From the NCBI GenBank assembly GCA_039090855.1, contig CM076991.1:73101349-73165348 (forward strand): a stretch of 64,000 nucleotides of DNA, given 5' to 3'. This document shows positions 53,534-64,000 of the stretch, piece after piece. This DNA comes from Macrothele yani (taxonomy: Eukaryota; Arthropoda; Arachnida; Araneae; Macrothelidae). The position numbers were made by a program, and so were the translations under genes. Under the pieces are notes generated by a model. That model saw nothing but the letters and a program-made list of their open reading frames with translations, made no database searches and was not told the DNA's origin. The first letter of the stretch is position 1. Every line of letters starts with the position of its first letter.

Positions 53534-54096
53534 TAAATAATGGTATATTGCTCTTGAAATGCATCCACCCATCTCCCAAATTCTAATTTTCTATAATTTG
53601 CATATAAATTTCAATATCAGCATAAGTTTCTAAATCATCTCCATAACATTTAATGCCGAGACGACCCAAAACATCACCATAACAAGAGTATGATTCAGGA
53701 ACTTGTTGACAAGAGTAAATCGGCGTACAAAACTTGCTCTCCAGGCAAGTTTTGTACGCCGATTAATTTCTTCATCAATGTGACCCTGACTTGATATCTG
53801 CTGTCCAAGGTAAACGTACGTGTCTGTTATCTCCAGCTTTTCTCCATCAATCGATAAATCTTCATTTCTTGAAAAACATCACTTTTGTCTTCTGAAAGTT
53901 CATTTTTAATCCCACTTCTTCACTCTTGTCAGCAAGTTCCTGAATCATACTCTTGTTATGTTGATGTTTTTGGTCGTCTCGGCATTAAATGTTATGGAGA
54001 TGATTTGGTGTATTAACCATAGAAACTTATGCTGATATTGAAATTTATATGCAAATTATAGAAAATTAGAATTTGGGAGATGGGTGGATGCATTTC
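53534..54096. repeat. Complex local inversion with hairpin
   Basis: Bases 53556-53716 are the reverse complement of 53922-54096, the latter longer by 14 bases near 54010. Inside, 53718-53737 is a perfect reverse complement of 53745-53764 (20-bp stem, 7-base loop TCTCCAG). The insert 53534-53737 splits the LINE at a point where only about 14 bases of LINE are missing, and starts with a copy of AATGGTATATTGCTCTTGAAA from just before. The outer part of the right arm (about 53953-54096) is not LINE sequence. Confidence 0.85.
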
Positions 54097-57000
54097 GAAA
54101 CAAAACTGAAATTTTGAATAAGGCCATGAAACAAAATAGAAAAAATAAAATGCACCCTTGAATTTGGTAACTCCCAAAAGTTACTATTGTATTGTTTGCG
54201 TTGTTTGCGTTTGACGAGTAGATACACCTGAAAGTGGAAGAAAAGGTAACTATTGTTTACATGTGTACCAAATTTGTAAACACTAAAATTTAATGATATA
54301 CAATGTACACGTGTAATAACTTTTGGAGGCCAAGAAGTCAAATATAATGGTTAGGACAAAAAGCATTGTTTTTATACCACAATTAAGTAACTCAGATTTC
54401 GTTTCCCACCTCAATCACTGCTGAGGGGGATGCAGTTGAACCATGTGATGAAAATTCACCCTGAAAATATCTAAAACTTCACTGCACTGAGGTTTAGGTT
54501 TTTGAAAGGCCACTTGGCCTATATTTATTGTAAAACTTAACAAGTGTGAGGTTAAATTTTGGACACAATTTCAAACCCGGCCACTGAGCCCAAAAATACA
54601 TTAATAAATAAACATCTGACAGCTTAGTTGTCTTGAATGAAATTATCGCACCAGTCACAGTACCAAAACAAAATATAAATACTAGAATTTCATTGAATTA
54701 CACAGCACAGCAAAAACACTTGCTTTAACATGTTGTGCAACTTAAGTATGTGGAAGGTAAATCTCCCTCTCTCTCTCTCTTTAAAAAAAAATAGTATATG
54801 CATATGTGTACATATGTTGTTCTAATCGCTCGAACCAACCTTCTCAGACCAGTCTTCTGAATTCACCTTTTAATTTTAAACTATCATATCAACTGCCAAA
54901 ATTTTACATATAATGAAAAGTTATTTTATACCAGGTTCTACACTTCCAGGAAAATTTGTCTTAAAATCAACAACCTTGTCTTAAATCAACATTACTAGCA
55001 TTACCGGATACTCAACCAATTCTATACACCATACAAAAACCTAATACACTAAATACCCTACTCAATTTACTCACAAGTTATCATTAAAATTCAAAAATTC
55101 CCCACTATAAGTCCTCCAAATCTACCAGCACCCATGTAGTAATAAACCCGGGCATTAAAGCCAAACAATCATCTCATTCAACGAATTCCACTTGCCTCGA
55201 AAAACACGATTTCACTGCAGGAACAACAAAGTTTGAGTCTAAAGGCGAGAATGGGTCATGAATCCATTCCCAGCCTATACAGTGTAGTGGAGCAAAGTGC
55301 GACCTAACCCTTTACTGTTCCTTCACTCTGATTTAGGGACAACCCACATTACTCCCTCGTAGGTACCACCTCCTGTGGGCCAACGAGCTTACTCGGGCAG
55401 AAAACAAATCCCCCAATTTGTTTCGTGTACCCTTTCAGACTCGAGGCATGTCTACATAGGGTAAAGTATCCCCCAAGAGTTCACTCGCCCCCAAAATATC
55501 TCATCATCTATTTTCCAGACAGCTAACTCACCATCCTTATTTCCAGAAAATTCAATACATCACCTTTTTTCCCAGAAAATTACTTCATATCCTATTTTTC
55601 CCAGGAACACACTTCATGTCTTCATTTTCCCAGGAACACACTCATTTCCCAGAAAATCACCTATCTTTATTTCCCAGGAACACACTGTACTACTCATTTC
55701 CCAGAAAGCTCAATAACACCATACTAGACACACTATACCAAACCTTACTTTATTTCCTGAAAAATCTATACATCACCATATTTCCACAATCACTCTTTTC
55801 CTGAAAAATCATCACTTCTTGAAGGAACACAACAGCTATTCGGGTTCTTTTCAGTCACACTATACATATGCTCATATCTGCCTGTATGCCCAATTCCTAT
55901 ATTCTTTCCCCCATAAAAACCTGTTTTTCTAATCTACGGGCTGAAACTAGAAATTAGCCCTCACTACTACAAAAATTATATTTTAAACAGAAATGTGGCA
56001 CTTAAATTTACTAAAACACTAAACCAAAATAATTACCAGCCTACAAGAAAAATTCCCAACTGCATGGCACGTACGCTAAGCTCATAAATACAAATTCTAC
56101 TTCACAAATACAAAAATCACTGAGCACAAAATGAGTTATATTTCACTTAACGGAAATACTGGTCTTAGAAGTTGTTCAATTCCAAAATATCTTAATATAC
56201 TTATTATATCATCTATCACTACATGACCCAGAAAATTATTCACTTCCACTTCTTTGTGTTGTTGTTGTTGTTGTTGTTCTTTCTTTATTTATTTATTTTA
56301 ACTACTCACAGCAAATGTCATGGAATTTATTTTTTTATACTGCCTAACATTAACTCAGGTGGTTTCATTCTTAAGCACCAGAACACTAAAATACAAAAAA
56401 AAACCTGAATGAAAACATTTGCAACTCCTTTTTTTTTTTTTTTTTTTTGCAATATATTTCTCTGACAGCCCCCATTTTAAAACCCACTTGTTACATAATT
56501 ACAAAGCATAAATTAGCACATTACCTTTCTGGCTGACTTCAAAGAAAGGGCACAACAAATAAAAAATAAAAAAATAAAAGGTCCACTTGTTACAGCGGCA
56601 GTCTGCTTTTCCCTTCTTTTATTTTCTCCTCCGCTGGGACTGAAGGTTTGCAGTCCATAATACGATTGAGCATGGTTTCTCTGCTGTTTTTTGTGGAAGT
56701 GAAAGCACAGTATCGGCTCCTAGGTGAAAGGCCACAGGCAGGAATCTTTCTCTCGGTTTCAGGAAGGACTTTTCTTTCTGATGGTTGAAAACCGGGCGAA
56801 CTCCAAGTTACCTTATGGATCCTCCAAGCACTGCCTCCTGGGTCAAGCGGAATCAGCCTCCCTACATCTTGGATTTCGTAGGATGGTCCAGGCAAGAAGT
56901 GTTGCTGGTCATCGCTGACAGATAGCCGGCAAACTGGGAGCGCGGAACAATTTTCATTATTATTTTTTTTTCGATCATAATATTCAGCCCTGAGTGGGAC

Positions 57001-57883
57001 ACTGGGTCCACTCACGCCTTTTTCTTTTTTTTTTTTTTTTCATCGCCCAGCCAGCCAAAGCTCACGAAGAGCCGGCTGGGGGGGGGGGGGGGGGCTTCCA
57101 ACGGAGCCCCGCTCTCGTTACATGCTGCCGGCCGAAAAGAGAAGATAAGAGTGACGCTTCGCTCCCTTGAAGCCGTGGTGCTTGAAAAATCCGTAGACCT
57201 CTAATTGGTCGAACTAGCAACCAACGGTTTCGCTGGTCATTGGCCAAGAGGTTCACGCCAAAATTGTTACCAAACCCATAGCTGGCTCCCTTGACCCTCA
57301 TCCGAGGAAGCAACCTCTGACCTTCGGGTAGGGGAGTTCTGCCATTCCAAGCTAAAACTAGATTTGCCGTTGGCCTGCATGGGCATTTCTGCAACCGTTT
57401 TTGTCTGATGCTTCCAAATCCCTTTGCCTAAAATGGGGGACTGGAAGAAAGATTTTTTGGGCTTTTGTACAACCTCTCAGAAATGCTTTTTCCTCATTCC
57501 GTGATTAATACAAATAATTTTGCTTTCACAAAGGGGTTGATGCTGTCTTTTGCTCGCCCTTTTTTCTTTTTTTACTTACTAAAGAGAGAAAAAAAAAATG
57601 AATCAGGCCAAAAGAAAAAAAAAGAAGTTTAATGTCTATTATTTCTCTTTCTTTTAAGAAATTTTGTTTGCTTGGTCAGGGCTGTGAAGTAAATGAATAT
57701 GGCCAATTATTCCCTTACCTCACTGCCTCTTCCAAACACAATTTTGAAACGTGGACTGTCGAGTATTTTCATTCTGTGTATTTTATTTATTTATTTTCTA
57801 TTATTTTTATTTTTCGTAAATCCCAGCGAAGTGATCAGTTTCCCCAAGATTTACGAACATGAAAATTCTCCACAGGACACTGC
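54097..57883. other. Long spacer, no supported gene
   Basis: AT-rich with CT repeats (54763-54782), a GTTGTT run (56256-56278) and T-runs (56430-56448, 57025-57041). Around 55560-55720 a loose repeat of TTTCCCAGGAACACACT alternates with TTTCCCAGAAAAT. Between 56580 and 57400 GC content is higher and two minus-strand frames (56590-57015 and 57062-57394, the latter over a G-run at 57078-57093 that would encode prolines) are open but unrecognised. This could be a promoter or first exon, but there is no firm support. Confidence 0.4.
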
Positions 57884-59744
57884 AGCTCTGAAGGAGTAGT
57901 TGCAAAAATGACTACGTCATCAGCATAAAGAAGGTGGGTTAGATAATCTCCATTAATCTTTATCCCCTTGTTTTCCCAACTCAGCGACTGAAAGACACCC
58001 TCTAATGCGGCATTAAAGAGCTTCGGAGATATGGTGTCACCTTGTCTCACTCCCTTTCCAATTTTTATGTCTGTCGTATTCTCAAACAGCCGAATCTTTG
58101 CACTTGCATTTTCATAGATGTTACTTATAATATTAATGTATGCATCTTCAATACCGCAGGATTTCAGAGCCACTGTAACTGCTGATGGTTTCACCAAATC
58201 AAAGGCTTTTTCATAATCGATAAAAGCCATGCACAATGGAAGTTCATATTCCCTCGCTCTTTCAATTAGTTCTCTCAGTACGTGGATATGATCTATTGTG
58301 CTGTAGCCACTCCTGAATCCAGCTTGTTCTCTCGGTTGAGCCATGTCCAAGGTTACCTTCAAGCTGTGTGAAAGATCTTTAGTGAAGATTTTATAAACCA
58401 CTGATAGGAGGCTGATAGGTCTGTAGTTCCTGAGATCCTCAATGTCACCTTTTTTATGTAGCAGGATCATTGTAGCGTTGTTCCAATCCTCACGAATCTT
58501 CCCTTCATTAAAACATCGAGTGAAAATTTGGGCGAGTACTGTTTCAATTTCTCCACTCGCTTCTTGTATGATGTCTACAGTAATTCCATCTTCTTCTGGA
58601 GCTTTTCCCCGCTTCATGTTCTTGATTGCATGTGCAACTTCTGCTGGGAGGACTGGAAGAACTCTGATACTGGTACCTTTCACGATGTCTGGAGTACATG
58701 TATCATCCCTTTCATATAATTTGGAGTAGAAATCTTTCACTCTTGTCAAAATTTCGCCTCTATTTCTTGTTACAGAACAATTTTCTTTTCTCAGTGCTAT
58801 AATCTGTTGTCTTCCCTTACTGAGATGTTCATTTGCTATCTTTAGGCTTTGTTTGTTTTCAATTGCTTTCCTCACTAGTTCACAGTTGAATTTCCTTACG
58901 TCTTCAGTGATACTTTTTCGTACTGTCTTGCATAGCTCTATATATTCCACTTTGGAAGTCACATCTTCTTTAGTTGTCCTCATCTCTCTTCTTTTTGCAT
59001 CAACATTTTGGTTTGTCCTGATAATTTGTTCACATGCAACTTGTTGTTAGACCCAGTTACTGTTTCCATAAGAGCTTTGGTTACTTTTCTGTTAATTTCA
59101 GAAATATCCTCTTCTTCCAATGTTAGGCCTTCTAAAGCAGAGAATCTGTTCTTCAGTTCCAACTTGAAGGTATTATGGTGATTTTTAAGGTAGGTTATGT
59201 CCATACATTTTGTTTGTCTTATGAGCTTGCCACGTTCAAGTTTAGTGTTGAGGAGCATCTCACATCTCACCAATCTATGGTCACTACCTGTGTTGAACTT
59301 GTTTAGCACACTGCAGTCTTCTATGACGAATTTTTTGTTACACATAATAAAATCAGTTTCACATGTCGTTCCATTTGGATGTCTCCATGTCCATTTCCTG
59401 TGTGGCTTTTTCTTGAAAAAGGAGTTCAAGATGAAAAACCCTTCTGCCTCTGCAAACTCAACGAGAGTATTTCCACGCTGGTTTCTGTTGCCGTGACCGA
59501 ATTTACGTACTGAAGTTTCATTCTGTTGCCGTTGCCCTGTTTTTGCATTGAAATCTCCCATAATTATCTTCAAATGCTGCTTACCTTTATTATTTAGATG
59601 ACGAATTTCCTCATAAAATTCTCCAATTTCTTCTTCAGGATGACTTGTGGTGGGTGCATAAGCTTGAATAATCTGGGCCTGGTATCTTCTCGAGAGTTGG
59701 ACAACGAGTCGTGCAGCTCTGTCAGAGGAACTTTCAATTACAAA
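57884..59744 (-). mobile_element. RTE-like LINE, copy 4, lacking its 3' end
   Basis: Minus-strand copy that begins within the endonuclease (CGAGTCGTGCAGCTCTGTCA at 59702) and is cut off just after the FADD-equivalent block (YADDVVIFATTPSELQC). The thumb, C-terminal domain and 3' tail are missing, unlike a normal 5'-truncated LINE insertion. Confidence 0.88.
57886..59573 (-). pseudogene. RTE-like endonuclease/reverse transcriptase, one frameshift
   Basis: From 59573 the frame gives MKIIMGDFNAKTGQRQQNET, SFFKKKPHRKWTWRHPNGTT, GSDHRLVRCEM and runs to 58980. One A is missing from an A-run near 58990-59000 compared with copies 1 and 2, and the frame 57835-58983 continues with KRGKAPEEDGIT (G to E change), NYRPISLLSVVYKIFTKDLS, QAGFRSGYSTIDH, GVRQGDTISPKLFN and LLYADDVVIF. 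The catalytic aspartates are kept. An in-frame loss of a few codons is seen near 59060 (ETVTGSNNK). Confidence 0.88.
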
Positions 59745-59967
59745 TTTCTTCCTCCAAAATTAGACGCTTCCCGCTATACCTATATCGTTGTTGCGCTGTA
59801 GGTAGTACCTATCGATTTTATGCATGTATTTTAGGTAAAGAAAACAATTTGAATTATCTTATGATTTTTATTTGATATTTATACATAGGCCTTAGTACAA
59901 ATTTAAATGTTATTAACAAATGTTTATTTTTCCGCTATCAGAAAAAGGTTTACATGTTGTTGCTATT
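59745..59967. other. Spacer
   Basis: AT-rich flank of the LINE; nothing recognised. Confidence 0.4.
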
Positions 59968-60354
59968 TTATGGCTTACTTGAAAGGAGGCGTTGGTTGCA
60001 GCCTATCGATTGATCATTTGGTTTTGAGAACATGTTTCGCTGCGCAGTCAGTCCAGATTTCAGTTCCTGTAATTTGTTCTTTCTTATTTCTCTGTTGAGT
60101 GGGAAATGTAATTGATGTTTGCTATGCAATGCGTTGAAGTGCCGCTCTAAATTCCCCTTCTTTGGTATCGCAACGGAAGTAATGCAAATTAAGCAGCAAC
60201 ACTTGTCTTTAACCATAGCAAAAAAGTAATCCAGTTTCCATTCTTGATGGAAATAATAAGTTTTCGGTCTTCTCGGGGCAATCATTTTCACTAAAAAAAT
60301 AATATTGTTAGGACTTTGGGGTACGGTAATGAATTCGATTAGCAGGTTTTGCAA
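59968..60354 (-). pseudogene. BED/C2H2-like zinc-finger N-terminus of hAT or GTF2IRD2 type
   Basis: The 128-codon minus-strand frame has APRRPKTYYFHQEWKLDYFF, then KCCCLICITSVAIPKKGNLE followed by RHFNALHSKH, in which Cys-x2-Cys and His-x5-His can bind zinc, and LQELKSGLTAQRNMF. This order (EFHQEW, finger, then KxxxLKxxLxxQQxxF) is that of the N-terminus of hAT-derived proteins annotated SPIN-DOC or GTF2IRD2-like. The frame ends where the family normally continues, and no transposase core follows, so it is a fragment. Start codons at 60285 (MIAPRRPK) or upstream are possible. Confidence 0.55.
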
Positions 60355-63300
60355 TAAGCGGGAACAGCATTAACTACTGGGTGAAAATTAACAGCTAGTG
60401 GTTTCCCACATTGCAAAAGAGGTGAAGATATAAAAGTCCCTTTTCTTGGAAGGTAGAAATCTTAACCTGGTGTGGGGAACGCGATGCGTCGCCTCCTAAG
60501 TGCGTGTCGGTCAGTCGGGTGGCCATTAGAGTGTCAACAGATCAGGAAACGTATGGCGTTTGCTAATCCGAACGTTGGCATGACAAAGGAGTGTTAGTTA
60601 AAATATGTGTTTTTCGTACTTTTCGGGAAGTGGACTCACCACATATTCCGAATGCAGAGGCAGGCATTTCTGACTTCTTTTTCGCGCCGAATGCTTTCAG
60701 GCTGACAAGAGAGTTAAAACAGACCCCTAAAGAGAGTACAAGGAATTTGTTCACGATGTGAACAAGCGAAAAGAGTAGGCTGGTTCCGAGCCGTGAAGGG
60801 AACTAGTCTCGGGGAAGCGGACAGGGATTGATCCAGCTCGGAGTTAACGGCGGAAGAAAAGCTTCTATCCGAAGATGCCGGCCAGCTAACCAAAGAGCGG
60901 CCGAGCGGTTGATATTACCGCGAGGAAATAGGAGGGAGGACGATACCTCTTTTCCTGGTGCTAGATTGTACGTAAGAGAAAGCCAGCATCCCGGAGGTCA
61001 CACGATGAGATGGAATTACAACCCCGAATGACGGAGATGCCGACCGGTGATGTATGTGAGAATCACCTTTGGAGAGACGAACGGATCCTTCTATCACGAC
61101 AGCGGCTTCGTTCGACCACGACATTGGTGCGCATAAATGCGTCCCTGATTTCATGCAGGTGAATGCCGTGCACGATAGAAAGTGGGAGATGGGGTTCGAC
61201 TCCCCTCTCCATTGGTTATAGTGCACGCTCTGAAATGGGCGTGTCATCACACAGGTACGCTTCGAAAACACATGAAATGTTAGTGAGTGCATAACAAAGT
61301 GAGTGCATTAAACATGGATACCCGAGGAAACAGCATATCTGTAAGTACGGAACTTATGTATGCATGCCAGTGGTGAAATAATTGGCTCCGGTCAGCCAAT
61401 AGACTTTCGTCGGCTGAGAACTGTTTTTAAAGCCGGACTTTATAGGCCAAGAAATAATCATAGACTTTAATGATAAATTCAGCCTCACAGCTATCCCGAA
61501 AGGGGCGAGTCTATTTGACGCCCCTCCTTCACAATCCTCTGCACATAGACGTCTTCATCATTATCTTCATATTTTGCTGTTAATTGATTAAATGTCTGTT
61601 GTCCCGTGCCAGTCCTGAAGCTGCATGAATAATTAATGAGTGTCAGAATTTCTTAGTTTTGATTGGCTAAATTTCAGGATAAATTCTTTTCACCAGTACA
61701 TAAGATTTCGGCGATAAAAAAAGCTCACAAGTAATTATTCGTAATTCTAATGTCTACCTCCGGGCCGTCAGCCATTGCCTGACATCTAAATTCTTAAAGC
61801 TTATTTTTATTCGATAATCTGGCGTTTCGGGACGTAGCAACAATATCAACAAAATAGTTCAAAGAAGAAAGCCACATCTCCAATGCGAACGATAAACAAT
61901 AAACATTACGCACTTAACCTCCACGCCAAGCTTCCCCCAAGTTGACTGCTACCTCCCGTGACGCCATCTCTCGGTCGGGTCTAACTGGTCATAGCTGTCA
62001 TTACGTAGAGAGCCGCGGCAGATTGCTTTCGTGAGGGAGAAGCCACGTGACCTTGACGCCTGATGGATGCAGTCGCAAATCAGCAGTTGTAAGGGTGCAA
62101 ACATGGCCGCTTCTTTTTCTGAATGCTCCATCGTCGATTTTTTTTCCATAAAACGGTAGCGATCGATCAATAATGATTCGGCGATCAACCGGTAGATCAC
62201 GATCGACGTGTTGGCTGTCTCTGCTCTATAGGACAGACACGTAGAGCCTTGGCGTTTTCAATTGAAGGAGTACAAGACCTACATTCGGAACTGTGACCTA
62301 AGAGATCAACTTAACAAATGAACATAAATCGGGGGATGCAGGTTCGATTTCCGTTCCAGGACGATGTAATTTTCAAGTTTTCTGAGGCATGTCTACTTGC
62401 ATGATTAATTTAGCATCCATCTGCCCGTAACATCTATTTGACTATCACCGAACTTGATATTTTGAAAGCTTTTATATCAGAATCATTCACAACTTGTTAA
62501 CGACATGGCATGCACATTATTTCTATCCAACGCGTAAAAGCAACTAATTAAAATCCGTGACCGTAAACACCGTTGATGATGTCGTATGATATTTGAATAT
62601 TTGTGTGCCATTCGTCCTAATGAAGCTGGGCCAGAGCCCACGGAAACCTTGGCCGACACAAAAAATAGAATATTTGTAAAGTAACGTTGTGTTTCCTTAC
62701 TTATATATAATCATCACAAAGTTTGTAGTCTTCAATTTGTGAATTAATCTTTATTAGTTTTAGAATACTTTTTTCAGCCATGGTAGCACATATAACTTCT
62801 TGTTTCCATGTCAGGATGCTGTTTACCAAGCAGCAGTTCTGTTTTCGTACTTGAATTGAATATTTTGGTCAATTTATCTTTGGATGGCAACATTTCTTAA
62901 ATTTTTTGTGAAAAGACAGAATTTGTCTTTCAAACTAAAACCATAATTACTTTTGTCCATAATAAATAACAAGATTTTTCAACACCTGAACATTGCTCAT
63001 CTGAGACAGTGCGCTTAAATTTCCCCCAAATTCTTAATTATATGAAGAGCTATCAGATGTGTTTGGACCTAGAAAGGTGATCTTTCGCATGCTGTGATTC
63101 TAAATGGAGTTTATATTTTGCCAAGTACAGCTCTTGCATCAATGAAAACCAAAAAAGAAAAAAAAAAGAAAAAAAAAAAGCTAAATGCCATTGTCTGTGA
63201 CTGAAGTTTTCTGTTTTCTTTTATAGTAGTCACTTTTCATATTTTATAGTTAAGAATGGTTACAAATGAAAAGCCTTTTGCAAAGCTTCACATGGTTTCT

Positions 63301-63534
63301 TTTTTTTTTATTGACATGGGTTGCTGAAACAGTAGACACTGATATTTTCACAAATCTTGTGCATGCTGATATGATTCAAAAATATAATTGTAAAATTTGT
63401 ATGTAGCAGGCTAAAATGAAGAGATACGTACATATGTTCTATGGTGGCAATGAATGACTTAAACAATAAAACTAACAAGTTAGTAAAATCATGCAATGCA
63501 TTGATTATGATACGCTTTCCAACATACCAGAAAT
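60355..63534. other. Spacer, no supported gene
   Basis: 60480-61300 and 61920-62220 are richer in GC and contain a few unrecognised frames (60828-61031 plus; 60915-61292 and 61949-62200 minus). T-arm-like strings occur at 61194-61210 and 62340-62352 but no complete tRNA folds around them. From 62240 to 63534 the DNA is AT-rich with an A-run at 63152-63178. Confidence 0.4.
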
Positions 63535-64000
63535 TATTACTCAAGTTATGAGAATAATGGCTGTGGAATAAATCTCGCTCCTGTGTCCTGACCTTTGACC
63601 CCATTTCGATGATATTCAACAGAACCGGTTCAGTACACCTCAAGAATAACATACTAAAGTTTTGTCGCAATAGAAGCAGTTTTACGCAAGTTATAAGAAT
63701 AATGGCTGTGGAATAAATCTTGCTTTTGTGCAATGACCTTTGACCCCATTTCGTTGATATTCAACAGAACCGGCTCACTATACCTCCGGAACAATATGAT
63801 AACGTTTTGTCGCAATCGAAACATTTTTTGGTAAGATATGATGCACAAGGTCAATGGAATGGATCCCACTCCAGTGTCCTGACCTTTGACCCCATTTCGT
63901 CCATTTTCAATAGGGTTCGTCCCCAGTGGCTCCCTACCACATACTAAAATTTCATCGAAATCGAAACATTTTTACGCAATTTATGACGCATAAGGGCAAT
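63535..64000. repeat. ~145-bp tandem repeat with DR1 motif, runs off window
   Basis: Three units and the start of a fourth. The block TGACCTTTGACCCCATTTCG occurs at 63589, 63734 and 63880 (spacing 145 and 146), each followed by ATTCAACAGAACCGG-like text, TTTTGTCGCAATCGAAAC and ACGCAAGTTAT(A/G)AG. TGACCTTTGACCC is a direct repeat of TGACC(T/C) spaced by one base (DR1). Confidence 0.9.

Noticed and set aside
57062..57394. Proline-ended 110-codon minus-strand frame as a host gene
   Set aside because: The polyproline comes from a G-run, no domain is visible and no splice or promoter signals could be tied to it.
61194..61210. T-arm-like string GGGGTTCGACTCCCC suggesting a tRNA gene
   Set aside because: No acceptor, D or anticodon arm fits at the correct distance upstream.
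62338..62352. B-box-like GGTTCGATTTCC
   Set aside because: No A box or SINE body of either family nearby.
62600..62662. Hammerhead-ribozyme-like core (CTAATGA ... stem TGGGC/GCCCA ... GAAA)
   Set aside because: The invariant G of CTGATGA is A here, and stems I and III with a proper cleavage site could not be drawn, so it is at best a dead remnant.

Overview
The window is animal nuclear DNA, most likely from an arthropod and possibly a chelicerate. That placement rests on the mix of mobile elements and is an inference. No host protein-coding gene can be supported in 64 kb. Almost every long open frame belongs to a transposon, most are broken, and the rest is AT-rich spacer with microsatellites, minisatellites and palindromes.

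Layout. From 1 to 6.5 kb there is a tRNA-derived SINE with a perfect target duplication, a decayed member of an orphan cysteine-containing TE-like protein family (1.77-3.42 kb), and an old ~150-bp repeat array. From 6.5 to 18 kb lie two copies of one Tc1 family (the second hit by two SINEs of another family), a Tc1 with an unusual 32-residue catalytic spacing, a Tc1 remnant and a mariner with nearly identical ends. From 18 to 35 kb lie two copies of an RTE-like endonuclease/reverse-transcriptase LINE, a hAT element, a DD41D element sitting inside a ~121-bp tandem repeat, an apparently intact Tc1 (28.7-30.1 kb) whose transposase frame is fully open, another SINE and a Jockey-like LINE.

The most unusual part is 36-49 kb. 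A 2.3-kb foldback element (36113-38403) has long inverted arms that run inward into ~120-bp tandem repeats of opposite orientation. Next comes a 6.5-kb palindrome (39330-45866) made of two inverted ~1.9-kb units, with a third unit alone at 46969-48890. Each unit is built from ~152-bp monomers arranged as a 456-bp three-monomer higher-order repeat, and many monomers carry a CCAC(C/T)AGGGGGCG-type motif that resembles the CTCF consensus. Tc1 elements interrupt one arm and the centre.

From 49.9 to 60.4 kb there is another Tc1, a third SINE1 copy, two more RTE copies on the minus strand (one caught in a complex local inversion), and a zinc-finger fragment of hAT/GTF2IRD2-like type. The last 465 bases begin a ~145-bp tandem repeat whose units each carry a perfect DR1-type nuclear-receptor half-site pair.

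How the parts interact: the LINEs could supply reverse transcriptase for SINEs, but no shared LINE/SINE 3' tail was seen. The only element that looks able to encode its own mobility is the Tc1 at 28701-30131, which could in principle act in trans on the inactivated sister copy at 14026-15442.
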